In this document: piece after piece, positions 44,201 to 51,943 of the stretch
How positions within the stretch are numbered: the first letter of the stretch is position 1
Layout of the letters: the number at the start of each line of letters is the position of its first letter
Origin: UBA5239 sp031548025
GTDB taxonomy: Bacteria > Verrucomicrobiota > Lentisphaeria > Victivallales > Victivallaceae
Reading direction: 5' to 3'
Length of the DNA stretch: 64,000 bases
Assembly: GCA_031548025.1 (NCBI GenBank)
Contig: JAVBRM010000005.1
Location: forward strand, 62,001-126,000
Position numbers and translations under genes: made by a program
Notes under the pieces: generated by a model
Seen by the model: the letters and a program-made list of their open reading frames with translations, nothing else
Told to the model about the DNA's origin: nothing
Databases searched by the model: none

Positions 44201-44458
44201 ATACACATTCTTCCATTGATATAGAGTGCCGCTTGGCTTGATTTTTTCCGCTAACGCTTTCGGCGCAGTCTTTTCAAATGTGTAACCACTGATGTAAACC
44301 GGAGTGTCGCCTGCGGGAATCTCGAAAATTGCTCGAAGCCGGACTTTTTCACCGTATTTCACGTATTTGTGTTCCGGCTCCACCCGCAGATTTTTCGTGG
44401 TTTGAGCATTCAGCCCGGCAAGGCAGATAAAGCCGAATATCGTCAATAATAGCTTCAT
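41243..44458 (-). CDS. Multidomain secreted glycosidase-like protein with CBM9-like and discoidin-like domains
   Basis: A 1071-residue exported protein starting at the ATG at 44458 (GAGGAAA site; signal peptide MKLLLTIFGFICLAGLNAQ). An early Ig-like region is followed at ~140-300 by a CBM9-like domain (IYFKIKCMEPEID, NNDCVEISLMPPG). From ~540 a TIM barrel appears (YVDGKPFIPYGWGMFMQ, HPAVFGWYLADEPEG), with DEPE as the acid/base candidate as in GH2/GH5-clan enzymes. The C-terminal ~130 residues resemble an F5/8-type carbohydrate-binding domain (IHKVILYTPEQRLE, LTEIEVYGKY). No GH family is assigned. Confidence 0.78.
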   Translation of the reverse strand: MKLLLTIFGFICLAGLNAQTTKNLRVEPEHKYVKYGEKVRLRAIFEIPAGDTPVYISGYTFEKTAPKALAEKIKPSGTLYQWKNVYHLKEEDRSGSFSFDFDTVPLMPGDYQIGMALRVFQGDPKQKEGYTIRCRFELAVTEPTAAPVELKCIDQNFRIPGTGKPASQPTSFQISNDAAGIYFKIKCMEPEIDKLRTGEGHSWNNDCVEISLMPPGAKSDDFYKLIINPDGRMDSYMFVDDNMTGKLVGKSWQFGGEIKTAVQKDHWSIDALIPFPTMQLADGGTWKYSIFRGRRLQNKQSEFSTNTMAAGTSDAKGFLPLELSPAFCADNFRWEVANTAGKVIYEAGKYYYQLNPTILNKSGEYRIFALRGKLYQGEKIVGESSSSGALLEGYSAKIPLPLPLAENGKYRLEADIVSPNGLVYHRINSDIEAALQPLLLKIQPPVLDNTIYDSMKCDRVKLEITDLTGQAETAEIELNGQKQSVKLDKGKALIELETGNLKPGDYPVKATSIQGEASLRLRKLPPRPGEVRLDENGIAYVDGKPFIPYGWGMFMQPGPGGYMYDDTFNQTIAFAQYSVSDWKTAKNLLDRAQKMNLKLVLSPYQYEREKTLFAARKGNLSPAQAEGIRNFVNQAKLHPAVFGWYLADEPEGANDNPEWFAQVRELINEIDPFHPCFMTNYQRSAVEKYQSGCNILLPDVYIHYHQDSLVSRYPIEIISDFTRFSNQFKPTWLWLQGYCCGRMDHPLCRPPNAVEFRNQVYQVFAADGKGIILYAFPYSQMYYPLRKMPAVVGAELKEIGPVILQPNQPRMIRVAGDGIMASLKQLGSKVCIIAINTRPEAAQAEIKVELPDLKQLHVLSEKRTVQIPDRTFTDSFGPYEVHVYLSELSSDLSLTDVYAEIDRLEKARFKPGNLICIGEQTKYNLKKFHKEGNPPELPRVFASSEWSNYYHRSTGTLNYLIDGMIEDKPHYAQQNWAPKPDDEKPWVKIDLPKTASIHKVILYTPEQRLETASLTIGANELGTANRNGGKLTFEFKPIKGKEVRVEILKTGGNPNFPLLTEIEVYGKYDEK

Positions 44459-44468
44459 ATTTTCCTCA

Positions 44469-45158
44469 TTATGGTTGCATATACGTGTTTTTGTAATGAA
44501 TATACCAGAATTTTCGGGCGCACAGTTCGTCATCGAACTCAACCCGCCCCAAAGTGCCGGTATGCCCATCGGCGAAAAGAATATTGCAACGGTCGCTATG
44601 GCGCAAATCCGCCACTCCACGTTGACCGGCACTGTCCATAATGGCACTCTGGTATCCCGCTTCCGCTCCTCCGGCAGAAATACGGATCGTATCTCCGGCC
44701 AGAAATGCAGCGGCTGGATTTTTGGCAGTTTTGACGGACAGTGCACCACTCGACAGGGTCATGGTTATGACGATTTCTTTGCGCCGTCTCAACTCGATAT
44801 GCGGATAAAAATGATTGGATAAAGTCCGTAACCCGAAAGAATTCCAGGCAGTGCTATCCTTTCCGCGTTGCATGGACGGATCGGGGCAGTTGACCGCTTT
44901 GAGATTCTCAATGTACTTGTTATCAAGCATGACTTGAATCCAGTAGATATTGTCTTTCAGCGGTGCCGGGCTCCAGCCATCATAATCGCCGCAGTATGCA
45001 TCCAGGCAGAGCCCGGTCTGCTTCAAATTGGACATACAACTGATAGCGATGCTTTTGGCTCTGGCTTTGTTCAACGCCGGCAGTAACATTGCCGATAAAA
45101 TCGCAGTAATTGCGATAACGACCAGTAATTCAATAAGTGTAAAATTTTGCCTTTTCAT
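44469..45158 (-). CDS. Prepilin-like protein (DUF1559-like), module 2
   Basis: A 229-residue protein beginning KRQNFTLIELLVVIAITA with LSAMLLPALNKAR, the type IV prepilin motif. Cysteines at NCPDPS and the terminal ILFADGHTGTL motif fit the DUF1559-like group that is greatly expanded in Lentisphaerota and Planctomycetota. It lies 10 bases before the hydrolase and 18 after the LacI gene, the same place as in module 1. It may form part of a surface or secretion structure dedicated to this polysaccharide system; this role is inferred. Confidence 0.88.
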   Translation of the reverse strand: MKRQNFTLIELLVVIAITAILSAMLLPALNKARAKSIAISCMSNLKQTGLCLDAYCGDYDGWSPAPLKDNIYWIQVMLDNKYIENLKAVNCPDPSMQRGKDSTAWNSFGLRTLSNHFYPHIELRRRKEIVITMTLSSGALSVKTAKNPAAAFLAGDTIRISAGGAEAGYQSAIMDSAGQRGVADLRHSDRCNILFADGHTGTLGRVEFDDELCARKFWYIHYKNTYMQP

Positions 45159-45176
45159 TTTCCTGTTTTCACTCCT

Positions 45177-46145
45177 TTATCGTAAAATCGTTTTAACACT
45201 TTTCCGCTCCGTCAACCAGGGCTGTAGAATGACGTCTTTCGTCTCATGCCCATCAATACGTGCCAGCAGCAGTTTTCCCGCCTCGTACCCTTGCTCATAA
45301 CGCGGCTGAGTGATGCTGGTCAGCCTTGGGCTGGTGTATTCGCAAAATTTCTCGCCATTGACGCCGATGACGGAAAGATCGTCGGGAACTTTCAACCCGA
45401 GTTCATATGCCGCGGCAATCAGTTCCGCCGCCGTGGAATCGCCGCATGTCAGGTATGCGGTCGGCGGTTCGGGCTGGGCCAAACCCCATTTCAACATTTG
45501 CATGCCGTTTGCCGTCGGTTCCTCCAGTAATATCAGCCGGACGCCTGCAACCTCTTTGGCGGCGCGTTCCGCTCCCTCGAGCCGCTGCGGGTCGCCGCCG
45601 CATTGAATCGCAATCCGGCGGTGTCCGTGTTCCAATAGATAACGCACCGCCAGGAAATTGATCATGTCGCCATCGACCCGGACGTGGGGAATTTCATCGG
45701 TCCCACTGGACTTGGTCAGAAATACCAGCGGCATGCGTTCATTCAACTCCTGACAGGTTTTGAGTTTAAAATCCGGCATTATAATCAATCCGTCGATCTG
45801 CTTGCCGGCCAGCAAACGGCATTTTCCCCAGAATTCATTCTCGTTGTGATAGGTGCAAAGAATCAAACTGTACGAAGCCTGGTTCAGTACATCCTCCAGC
45901 CCCTGCAGGATTTCCGATGTGAACGAACCCATCATGGTCGGAAAAATCGCTCCGGCCATAAACGTCCGTCCTTTGGCCAACGCCCGTCCCGCGATATTCG
46001 GATGATAATCCAACTCCGTAGCGGCGGCCAGAATCCGGGCTTGCGCTTCCGCCCCGACTTTATGCAGTCCGGTCTTGTTGATCACATAAGAGGCTGTGCT
46101 CAAACCAACGCCCGCCCGCCTAGCCACATCACTCAAAGTCGTCAT
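45177..46145 (-). CDS. LacI-family transcriptional regulator, module 2
   Basis: A 322-residue LacI repressor: HTH TLSDVARRAGVGLSTASYVIN, hinge YHPNIAGRALAKGR, sensor with VFLTKSSGTDEIPHVRVDG and VPDDLSVIGVNGEKFCEYTSPRLTSITQP. Layout matches the module 1 regulator, but the HTH recognition helix differs (GLSTASY against AISTVSS), which fits their different operators. It begins an operon running through the prepilin, hydrolase, SASA esterase, GH130 and DUF4434 genes. Confidence 0.92.
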   Translation of the reverse strand: MTTLSDVARRAGVGLSTASYVINKTGLHKVGAEAQARILAAATELDYHPNIAGRALAKGRTFMAGAIFPTMMGSFTSEILQGLEDVLNQASYSLILCTYHNENEFWGKCRLLAGKQIDGLIIMPDFKLKTCQELNERMPLVFLTKSSGTDEIPHVRVDGDMINFLAVRYLLEHGHRRIAIQCGGDPQRLEGAERAAKEVAGVRLILLEEPTANGMQMLKWGLAQPEPPTAYLTCGDSTAAELIAAAYELGLKVPDDLSVIGVNGEKFCEYTSPRLTSITQPRYEQGYEAGKLLLARIDGHETKDVILQPWLTERKSVKTILR

Positions 46146-46379
46146 ATTCCATCCTGAATTTTAATCTAGTGAATCGCTTCACTAAATATTATACATGAAA
46201 ATTTTATTTTGTCAATCCCCCTGTCTGAAATTTTTTACGACATACACAACTCCTTGCATTTCCTCTCCGTGTTCCTCCGTTTTTCTCCGTGTCCCTCTAA
46301 GAAATTCACCTTTTTCTTGAAATATTAGTTGACATATCATCTGTTTAGATATAAACTATATGCAACAAAGGATCACACC
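46146..46379. other. 234-base divergent region between LacI and MarR genes
   Basis: Besides the LacI promoter and operator it holds a degenerate TCCGTGTTCCTCCG-like repeat at about 46261-46302. For the plus-strand MarR gene, TTGACA at 46329-46334 is followed by TAAACT after 17 bases, and GTTTA/TAAAC half-sites (46343-46347, 46352-46356) form a small palindrome over the -10 region, a possible MarR site. Confidence 0.5.
46168..46215 (-). promoter_or_regulatory. Consensus promoter with LacI-type operator, module 2
   Basis: On the minus strand TTGACA (46210-46215) and TATAAT (46188-46193) stand 16 bases apart. The palindrome AGTGAATCGCTTCACT (46168-46183), again centred on CG, starts 4 bases after the -10 box and ends 22 bases before the start codon. 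Compared with the module 1 operator the third base of each half differs (AGT against AGC). Confidence 0.88.
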
Positions 46380-46850
46380 ATGAAAAAAACTTATAATGAA
46401 GTCGTAAAATTCGGTTCGCTTGAGCATGAAGCCCTGATGGGCGTATGGTGGGTCGGGCAAATGCTGAAAAAGCGTGCCCGTCGTTTTTTCGGTGATTTGC
46501 TTTCGAGCGAGGTCCAGTTCAATATCATGCTGCTGCTGAAATATTCCGACCATCCGCTCAGCCAGCAGGAACTCAGCGAAAAACTCCTGGTCGACAAATC
46601 CAATCTGACCGGCGTAGCCGGGCGCATGGAGGCCGCCGGATTGCTGACTCGCAAAGTCGACTCCTCCGATGCCCGCGCTTATCAGTTGGAGCTCACCACA
46701 CTCGGACATGGCATTCTGGAACGCGTCGAAGCTCCCTATGATCAGAAAATCAAACAGTTGATGGAGGGATTTTCTCAGAAAGAACTGGAAACTCTGGTCA
46801 AATTGATGGAGCGCATGCAGCACGCACTCGACCGGGAGGAGCAATCATGA
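46380..46850 (+). CDS. MarR-family transcriptional regulator
   Basis: A 156-residue winged-helix protein. LSQQELSEKLLVDKSNLTGVAGRMEAAGLL is split over the HTH, and RKVDSSDARAYQLELTTLG is the wing with the D-x-R motif typical of MarR proteins. The ATG at 46380 has AAGGA 7 bases upstream; a longer frame to 46329 would run into the promoter and is rejected. It overlaps the next gene by 4 bases. MarR repressors usually sense small aromatic or acyl ligands and control their own operon. Confidence 0.9.
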   Translation: MKKTYNEVVKFGSLEHEALMGVWWVGQMLKKRARRFFGDLLSSEVQFNIMLLLKYSDHPLSQQELSEKLLVDKSNLTGVAGRMEAAGLLTRKVDSSDARAYQLELTTLGHGILERVEAPYDQKIKQLMEGFSQKELETLVKLMERMQHALDREEQS

Positions 46851-47395
46851 AGAATATCATCATCAGACCGCCGAACAATGAGCGGGAAATCGAACAGCTC
46901 TGGACTCTGAACCATGATGTTTTTTCACGCGAATTGCGCCAGCACGAAATTCATGACGATGGGCAGTTGGTGGATAAGTTTCATCATAAAAATTATTACA
47001 TCGCCGCCTGGCATGGCGCCGAAGCCGTCGGCATGGTCTGCGCGCATTATGAACCGCCGTTTTCCGCGGTCGAGAAATTCGGTGAGATCGTCTCGCAAGT
47101 GATCATCCCCGGCGCAACCGCCGAGGTCCGGCTCCTGGCCGTTAAACCGGAATACCGCCATTCGCTGATCGTCCCGAAAATGGGTGCGGAAATCTTCACG
47201 TATCTGGCCGGCCACGGAATCGAACTCCTGGTTATTTCCGGAGTATCCGAACAGAAGATTTTTTATGAACACATCGGATTCCGGGCGATCGGCGAACCGG
47301 TTCAAAACGGTGCCGCCTGGTTTTATCCTATGGTCGCCGACCTGTCGGCGGTCCTGGCCTGGAGCAACAATATCATCGCGAGGTGTCGAAAATGA
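46847..47395 (+). CDS. GNAT-fold acyltransferase (FeeM-like N-acyl amino acid synthase group)
   Basis: A 182-residue GNAT-fold protein. The core AEVRLLAVKPEYRHSLIVPK, with a following helix (MGAEIFTYLAGHGIELLVI) and FYEHIGFRAIGEP, matches the FeeM-like/GNAT pattern, in which acyl groups move from ACP or CoA to an amine. The classic R/Q-x-x-G-x-G/A acetyl-CoA loop is not clear, favouring the FeeM-type. It is coupled by 4-base overlaps to both the MarR gene and the aminotransferase gene, so the latter may supply or consume its amine. The substrate is unknown. Confidence 0.7.
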   Translation: MKNIIIRPPNNEREIEQLWTLNHDVFSRELRQHEIHDDGQLVDKFHHKNYYIAAWHGAEAVGMVCAHYEPPFSAVEKFGEIVSQVIIPGATAEVRLLAVKPEYRHSLIVPKMGAEIFTYLAGHGIELLVISGVSEQKIFYEHIGFRAIGEPVQNGAAWFYPMVADLSAVLAWSNNIIARCRK

Positions 47396-48435
47396 AATTA
47401 CTGGAATTTACCCCTACCGTACCACACCTGTTTCCGAAAGCCGAGGCGGCATTGAGTTCTCCATTGTTCTCACACCGGAGCGACGAATTCGGAGAGTTGT
47501 TTCTCCGGGCTTCGGAACTGCTGAGAATGATGAGTTTCGACTGTTTCCATCCGCTGATCGCCGCGGGCACCGGCACCTGGGCCAACGAATTGATGGTCTG
47601 GAATATCCTCCCGAACGCACACCGGGCACTGGTGGTGATCAATGGTGAGTTCGGTTCAAGGCTTTACCGGCAGTGCTGTGCCTGCCGTCCCGACACGGTC
47701 AAGGTCGAAATGGACTGGGGAACCCCGTTCGACCACGACCGGATTAATATGTTTCTGGAAACCAATCCGGACATCGACTGGATATTTGCGGTGGCTACCG
47801 AAACCAGTTCCGGTATGAGCAACGATGTGATCATGCTGGACCGGCTTTGCCGTCCGCGCGGAATCCGCCTGGCATTGGACGGAATCAGTGCGGTTGGAAT
47901 GGCTCCGGAACTTTTCAGCCTGACCCAGCCGGGCGTAATCACCGCGTCAAGCGGCAAAGCCCTGGCGGCGCTCCCCGGAATATCATTGGTTTTCTGCGAT
48001 ACCGCCCTTGAGTTCAAACCGTCCACCAATATCCCCGACTCACTGGACATCTCCCGCCTGATGGCGGCGGAATCAACCCCCGGCATGGTACGCAATACCC
48101 TCGGTTCCACCCAGCTATCCTGCTTGACCGCCGGTTTGGAAGAACTTGCCGCCATTCCCAATTACCGCGCCATGCATGCCGGCTACAAACAACAGATCAT
48201 CGATGCTTTCAAACAAATCGGCATTGAAGCGCTTCCGGACAGCAACAGTCCGCTGGTTACCACCTTCCGGCGTCCGCCCGAGCCCGAGTGGAACCGTTTG
48301 AATTCAAGGCTGCATTCAAACGGCATCAGGCTCTATACCGCCCCGGAATACCTGAAGTCGCGCGGACTGTTTCAAGTCGCCACCATGGGCAACATTACTC
48401 CGGTCGACATTCAGCTCCTGGTCGATACTATTTGA
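47392..48435 (+). CDS. Class V PLP aminotransferase-like enzyme (PhnW/serine-pyruvate transaminase group)
   Basis: A 347-residue fold-type I PLP enzyme. FTPTVPHLFPKAEAAL at the start, the phosphate-binding loop GTGTWANEL, ATETSSGMSNDV, the Asp in LALDGISAVG and the Schiff-base lysine in ASSGKALAALPG match class V aminotransferases such as 2-aminoethylphosphonate-pyruvate transaminase. The start at 47392 overlaps the GNAT stop by 4 bases. The 3' end overlaps the convergent GH16 gene by 8 bases. It probably makes or uses a small amine or amino acid acted on by the acyltransferase. Confidence 0.82.
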   Translation: MKLLEFTPTVPHLFPKAEAALSSPLFSHRSDEFGELFLRASELLRMMSFDCFHPLIAAGTGTWANELMVWNILPNAHRALVVINGEFGSRLYRQCCACRPDTVKVEMDWGTPFDHDRINMFLETNPDIDWIFAVATETSSGMSNDVIMLDRLCRPRGIRLALDGISAVGMAPELFSLTQPGVITASSGKALAALPGISLVFCDTALEFKPSTNIPDSLDISRLMAAESTPGMVRNTLGSTQLSCLTAGLEELAAIPNYRAMHAGYKQQIIDAFKQIGIEALPDSNSPLVTTFRRPPEPEWNRLNSRLHSNGIRLYTAPEYLKSRGLFQVATMGNITPVDIQLLVDTI

Positions 48436-49225
48436 CCTCGTCGAATACCCGGACATAGTCGACGATGAAGTAATCCGGCAGAACCGCGCTTTTCAAGTCT
48501 TCCCGTGGAGCATCGCCTTTCCGGTAGCCCTGACACTCGGTCGAAATCAGGATGAATTGTTCGCGTTGCGAAATGGGGTACGGTGCCGTCACGCGCCACG
48601 ATTCCTTGCCGTCGATATAGTAAATATAGGCGTCAGGGGTCCATTCCAGCCCGAAAATGTGCCAGTCATCCGGCCCGCCCTCAATCTTGATATTGCCGGA
48701 GCCGACATGCTTATGATCGTCGCCATAACCATCCCAATGGTTGTTGTGGCTGATCATGTTGTCACGGGTGAAATTCTCCATGATATCGACTTCCACTCCC
48801 ACCTCCTCGGGATTGAGAGTGGCCCCGATGGTCGGAGACTGGAGCCAGAACGCCGCCCACCAGCCGGGCTGCTTCGGCAGCTTGCAGCGGATTTCGTAAT
48901 AACCGTATTTGTGCATGAATTTCGGTTCCTGAATCTTGGCGACCGGCCAACGAAATTTGTCGTAGCTCTCGCCGGGACGGTCCATGAAATTCGAGCCGGT
49001 CTGCAGATGCGGCGAACGGAATTGACCATCCTTCTCCTGCAGGGTCAACAGTAGGTTGCCTTGCCCGTCCAACACCGCGCCATCCTCCGAAAAAGTCTCA
49101 TGCCGGGTCTGCATCAGGTGCAACCTGAAATCCCACTTGCTCCGGTCCAGGGTCTCGCCGTCAAATTCATCGTTCCAGACCAATTTCCACTTTTTGCCTT
49201 TCGGCAATAAACTTTCTACATGCAT
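48428..49225 (-). CDS. GH16-family beta-glucanase/agarase-like enzyme
   Basis: A 265-residue beta-jelly-roll glycosidase. The active-site motif E-x-D-x-x-E is Glu145-Val-Asp147-Ile-Met-Glu150 in VEVDIMENF, with Glu145 as nucleophile and Glu150 as acid/base. The family-typical start KLVWNDEFDGETLDRSKWDF and the later WHIFGLEWTPDAYIYYIDG support this. GH16 enzymes cut beta-1,3/1,4-glucans, agar or carrageenan. It has no signal peptide, which is unusual. It is transcribed divergently from an AraC regulator. The C-terminal end overlaps the convergent aminotransferase gene by 8 bases. Confidence 0.92.
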   Translation of the reverse strand: MHVESLLPKGKKWKLVWNDEFDGETLDRSKWDFRLHLMQTRHETFSEDGAVLDGQGNLLLTLQEKDGQFRSPHLQTGSNFMDRPGESYDKFRWPVAKIQEPKFMHKYGYYEIRCKLPKQPGWWAAFWLQSPTIGATLNPEEVGVEVDIMENFTRDNMISHNNHWDGYGDDHKHVGSGNIKIEGGPDDWHIFGLEWTPDAYIYYIDGKESWRVTAPYPISQREQFILISTECQGYRKGDAPREDLKSAVLPDYFIVDYVRVFDEVK

Positions 49226-49235
49226 TTAATGACTC

Positions 49236-49333
49236 CATATATAGTTTTATGGTTGAATACTATTCATTATAATGCTAAATTCTAATTCAAACAATGAATT
49301 ATCAGTCAATCATATATAGTTTTCTGGTCAATC
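49236..49333. promoter_or_regulatory. AraC-type direct repeats and GH16 promoter
   Basis: CATATATAGTTTTATGGT (49236-49253) and CATATATAGTTTTCTGGT (49311-49328) differ at one base and are 75 bases apart, in the same direction. Between them on the minus strand TTGTTT (49289-49294) and TATAAT (49266-49271), 17 bases apart, point at GH16. One repeat lies upstream of the -35 box, the other downstream of the -10, as for an AraC activator that can also loop. The second repeat ends just before the araC start codon. Confidence 0.7.
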
Positions 49334-50188
49334 ATGTGGATAAACATACCTCTAAGTGAAGTTCAGCGCCTGAGTCGGTTTCCTTGTCAGCTCAAGGAAA
49401 TCGGCTACACCCATGGCGGCCTCTACCAGGAAAGAACCATGTACAGCCTCGGTAAATTCGAAGTATGCCTGCGCCTGTATTCTCAGGAAAAAGAGGCCGT
49501 CGATTATCTGGACGGAGTGAAATATGTAACCAAATTTCCCCATGTTATCCTGAAAATCCCCCATGTCGAACACCGCTATACCATCGACGCTCCCCGGGAG
49601 TCTTTCAGCCTCTGTTACCCCCCGTCGGTTGAAATGGCCCTGCGCGATATCTGCCCCTTCCCTCCCCGGCCGATCTGGGAATTCGAACTGGATGATATCA
49701 AAAGCAAGCTGATCACCGAATTGAAAGAATTGATGCAATATTCGCGCAATTTCTCGATTGCCGACCGGATGGACCTGCTGGCTTTTCAATTGATCGAAGA
49801 ACTGGTTTTCAACGCCGGCACGAAAAAAGAAAACCAGGATTACAGCGAGGTCAAAATCCGCAGTATCGCGTCATATTTTCAGATTCATTTCCGGGAGAAA
49901 ATCAATATCGATGCCTTGGCGGCAAATCACGGTATGAGCCGCAGTACCTTCACCCGGCACTGGCGACGCTTTTACGACTGCCCGCCGGGGCAATACCTGC
50001 TGGATTTGAAACTTCAATACGCCTGCCGCAATCTGCTGGAAGATGCCGGGTTGAAAGTATGCGACCTGTCGGACCGCCTGAGCTTTCAAGACCCGGAATA
50101 CTTCTGTGCACTATTCAAGAAAAGGTTCGGCATGACCCCGCTTGAATATCGCAGGGTCAACAATCCGGCAGCCCAACTGACCGATTAA
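49334..50188 (+). CDS. AraC-family transcriptional regulator
   Basis: A 284-residue regulator. Residues ~20-110 resemble the AraC sugar-binding cupin (GYTHGGLYQERTMYSLG, PHVEHRYTID). The C-terminal double HTH spans ~185-275: INIDALAANHGMSRSTFTRHWRR, then FYDCPPGQYLLDLKLQYA, and VCDLSDRLSFQDPEYFCALFKKRFGMTPLEYRR with the family signature. The ATG at 49334 lacks a ribosome site; the ATG at 49440 has AGGAAAG upstream, but the longer form fits the cupin better. It likely controls the divergent GH16 gene through the direct repeats between them. Confidence 0.9.
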   Translation: MWINIPLSEVQRLSRFPCQLKEIGYTHGGLYQERTMYSLGKFEVCLRLYSQEKEAVDYLDGVKYVTKFPHVILKIPHVEHRYTIDAPRESFSLCYPPSVEMALRDICPFPPRPIWEFELDDIKSKLITELKELMQYSRNFSIADRMDLLAFQLIEELVFNAGTKKENQDYSEVKIRSIASYFQIHFREKINIDALAANHGMSRSTFTRHWRRFYDCPPGQYLLDLKLQYACRNLLEDAGLKVCDLSDRLSFQDPEYFCALFKKRFGMTPLEYRRVNNPAAQLTD

Positions 50189-50210
50189 TTCGCGTTATTT
50201 GCCGATTTGA

Positions 50211-50286
50211 GGTAGGGCGCTCTGTCCCCAGAGCGCCGTTCACTCCGCATGCCTTACCGGGTGGCAAAAGGCGACAAGATATTCCC
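50211..50286 (+). repeat. REP-like hairpin element, copy C
   Basis: About 76 bases homologous to the reverse complement of 9187-9261. A perfect 9-bp stem (GGCGCTCTG 50216-50224, CAGAGCGCC 50229-50237) with a TCCC loop opens the element; the body continues GTTCACTCCGCATGCC and ends near ACAAGATATTCCC. It fills the gap between two convergent genes and may act as a bidirectional terminator. Confidence 0.78.
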
Positions 50287-50293
50287 AACAGCG

Positions 50294-51943
50294 TTAATTC
50301 GCTCTGGGCATCGGCAGAGGCATGGTTCCCGGCAGGGTAGTCGTCGGTGGTGCTTTGGGAGCTTCCTCGCCTCTGGCCGCGGCTTCCTGAGCCAAACGCT
50401 CGCGAAGTATCGCCGCCATCGCCGGATTGAAATTCTGCAAGCAGGCGTCGGTGATCGATTTCTTCATCTGTTCGTACGTCGGCAAACCTACCCGTTTCTC
50501 GACATCCTGATTGGCCGTCTGGTAGACATTGTACAAATAGCGCGCCATTCTTTCCTGTGCGATGGCGGCATCGTCGTCGCCAAGCACCAGATAGTTGATG
50601 CTGCGGAAAATCAAACCGCTGATCTGGTCGGTAGCCTGCTTGATGCTGGCGTCGCGGACGTCTTCGGCCCATTCCTTCATGACGAATTCATCCAGGCGCA
50701 TCCGGTGGCTTCCCGGCTCTTCCTTACGCAGCTTGCCGTAATACTCGGCGGCTTTGCGGAAGTGTCCGTAGTTGTAGAGCAGCGAGATCGCATCCTTGAA
50801 GAAATTGATCTTGGCGGAACGGAAACTGGACTGCTTGTCGTTCTCTTCATAAGCTTTTTCATAGGCGGCGGTTACCGCGTCGATAACGTTGAAGTTCGGC
50901 ACCAGGATGATATTTTCATAGTTTTCCTTGTCCAGCCAGAGAATGCGCCCGCTATGGAAAGCGTCGCTCAAGGCCTGGGTAATCATCCGCTCGCAGGAGA
51001 GATCCCGGTGTCCCACCGTCATTTCCAACCCCTTGGTTGCCCAGTAAATCGCCTGGGATTCCGGCAGACGCCATTCCAGCTTACCGTATTGGGTGTTGAT
51101 TTTGTTGATCAGCTCCACATCCAGCCGGTACTTGCGCATCAGCCACTGACGGCGCAAGTAATACTCAAGATCGATATTCACCTTCTCGGCCGCCAGTTTG
51201 GCGGACAGGGTTTCCGGAATCTTGCCGCCATCGCGGGTAAAGGCCTGGTAGACGGCTTCCAGATTATTGAAGCCGGCCTCTGTCAAAGCCTTCCAGAAAA
51301 GATGTTCGGGCTTGTAAAGACGCTTGAAATCCGCTTCATTCTTGGGCACCGCCAGGAATTTATCCCAGTCGGGATCGGCTCCGATCACTTCACCGACTTC
51401 GATTGCCAGACGGTTCTTGTAATATTTATGGGCATCGTCCAACACGTTGCCGAGTTTATGCTGTAAAATCCAGCCGAGTTCCTTGTAGATCACCGGATCG
51501 CTGGGATTGTAGTCGATGGCTTTGTCACGAATCAACCGGATGCCCTCGGTAACCCAGCGCCAGCGGTCCTCCGGCAGCGAACAGGTCACCGAGATGTTGT
51601 ATGCCATATTCCAGGCCAGATAAGCCGTAGCGCCGGAAAAACGCGGCTGCAGTTCGGTAATCCAGTATGCCAACTGAACCATTTCGAAATAATTGCCTTC
51701 CTCCTGCAAGGAGGCGGCACGCAGCCAGAGAACGTCGGCCAGGATTCCGCGGAAACTGCCCAGCGCCACTGTCGTGAAAACCAGCATCGGCGGAGCGTTG
51801 CTGATCTGCCCGGTGGCATGCAAATTGTTTTCCTTGATATGGTAGTTCAACCGGCTGCTGGTCAAATTCAGGAAAATCGCCAGGATGCCGGTAACGGCAA
51901 CCATGGACAAAACTATAACAATATTTCTGAGTTTACTATTCAT
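50294..51943 (-). CDS. Membrane-anchored protein of unknown function, TPR-like
   Basis: A 549-residue protein I do not recognise. One N-terminal transmembrane helix (IVIVLSMVAVTGILAIFLNL) is followed by a large, mostly helical region. VLWLRAASLQEEGNYFEMVQ and YWITELQPRFSGATAYLAWNMAYN resemble TPR units, as do later segments (AISLLYNYGHFRKAAEYYGKL). The C-terminal tail is rich in Ala and Pro. The start overlaps the ABC permease stop by 4 bases, so it is probably part of, or an accessory to, that transporter and faces the periplasm. Confidence 0.7.
   Translation of the reverse strand: MNSKLRNIVIVLSMVAVTGILAIFLNLTSSRLNYHIKENNLHATGQISNAPPMLVFTTVALGSFRGILADVLWLRAASLQEEGNYFEMVQLAYWITELQPRFSGATAYLAWNMAYNISVTCSLPEDRWRWVTEGIRLIRDKAIDYNPSDPVIYKELGWILQHKLGNVLDDAHKYYKNRLAIEVGEVIGADPDWDKFLAVPKNEADFKRLYKPEHLFWKALTEAGFNNLEAVYQAFTRDGGKIPETLSAKLAAEKVNIDLEYYLRRQWLMRKYRLDVELINKINTQYGKLEWRLPESQAIYWATKGLEMTVGHRDLSCERMITQALSDAFHSGRILWLDKENYENIILVPNFNVIDAVTAAYEKAYEENDKQSSFRSAKINFFKDAISLLYNYGHFRKAAEYYGKLRKEEPGSHRMRLDEFVMKEWAEDVRDASIKQATDQISGLIFRSINYLVLGDDDAAIAQERMARYLYNVYQTANQDVEKRVGLPTYEQMKKSITDACLQNFNPAMAAILRERLAQEAAARGEEAPKAPPTTTLPGTMPLPMPRAN

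Noticed and set aside
44459..44749. Longer start for the 1071-residue hydrolase
   Set aside because: The extension overlaps the prepilin gene and lacks a signal peptide, whereas the ATG at 44458 has a good ribosome site and begins a clear signal peptide.
46250..46310. Possible regulatory array of TCCGTGT-like motifs
   Set aside because: The motifs are degenerate, irregularly spaced and not tied to either promoter; they look like low-complexity sequence.
46847..47395. LuxI-type homoserine lactone synthase
   Set aside because: The GNAT-like core is present, but the conserved LuxI N-terminal Arg/Phe/Trp pattern is not, and no LuxR-type regulator lies nearby.
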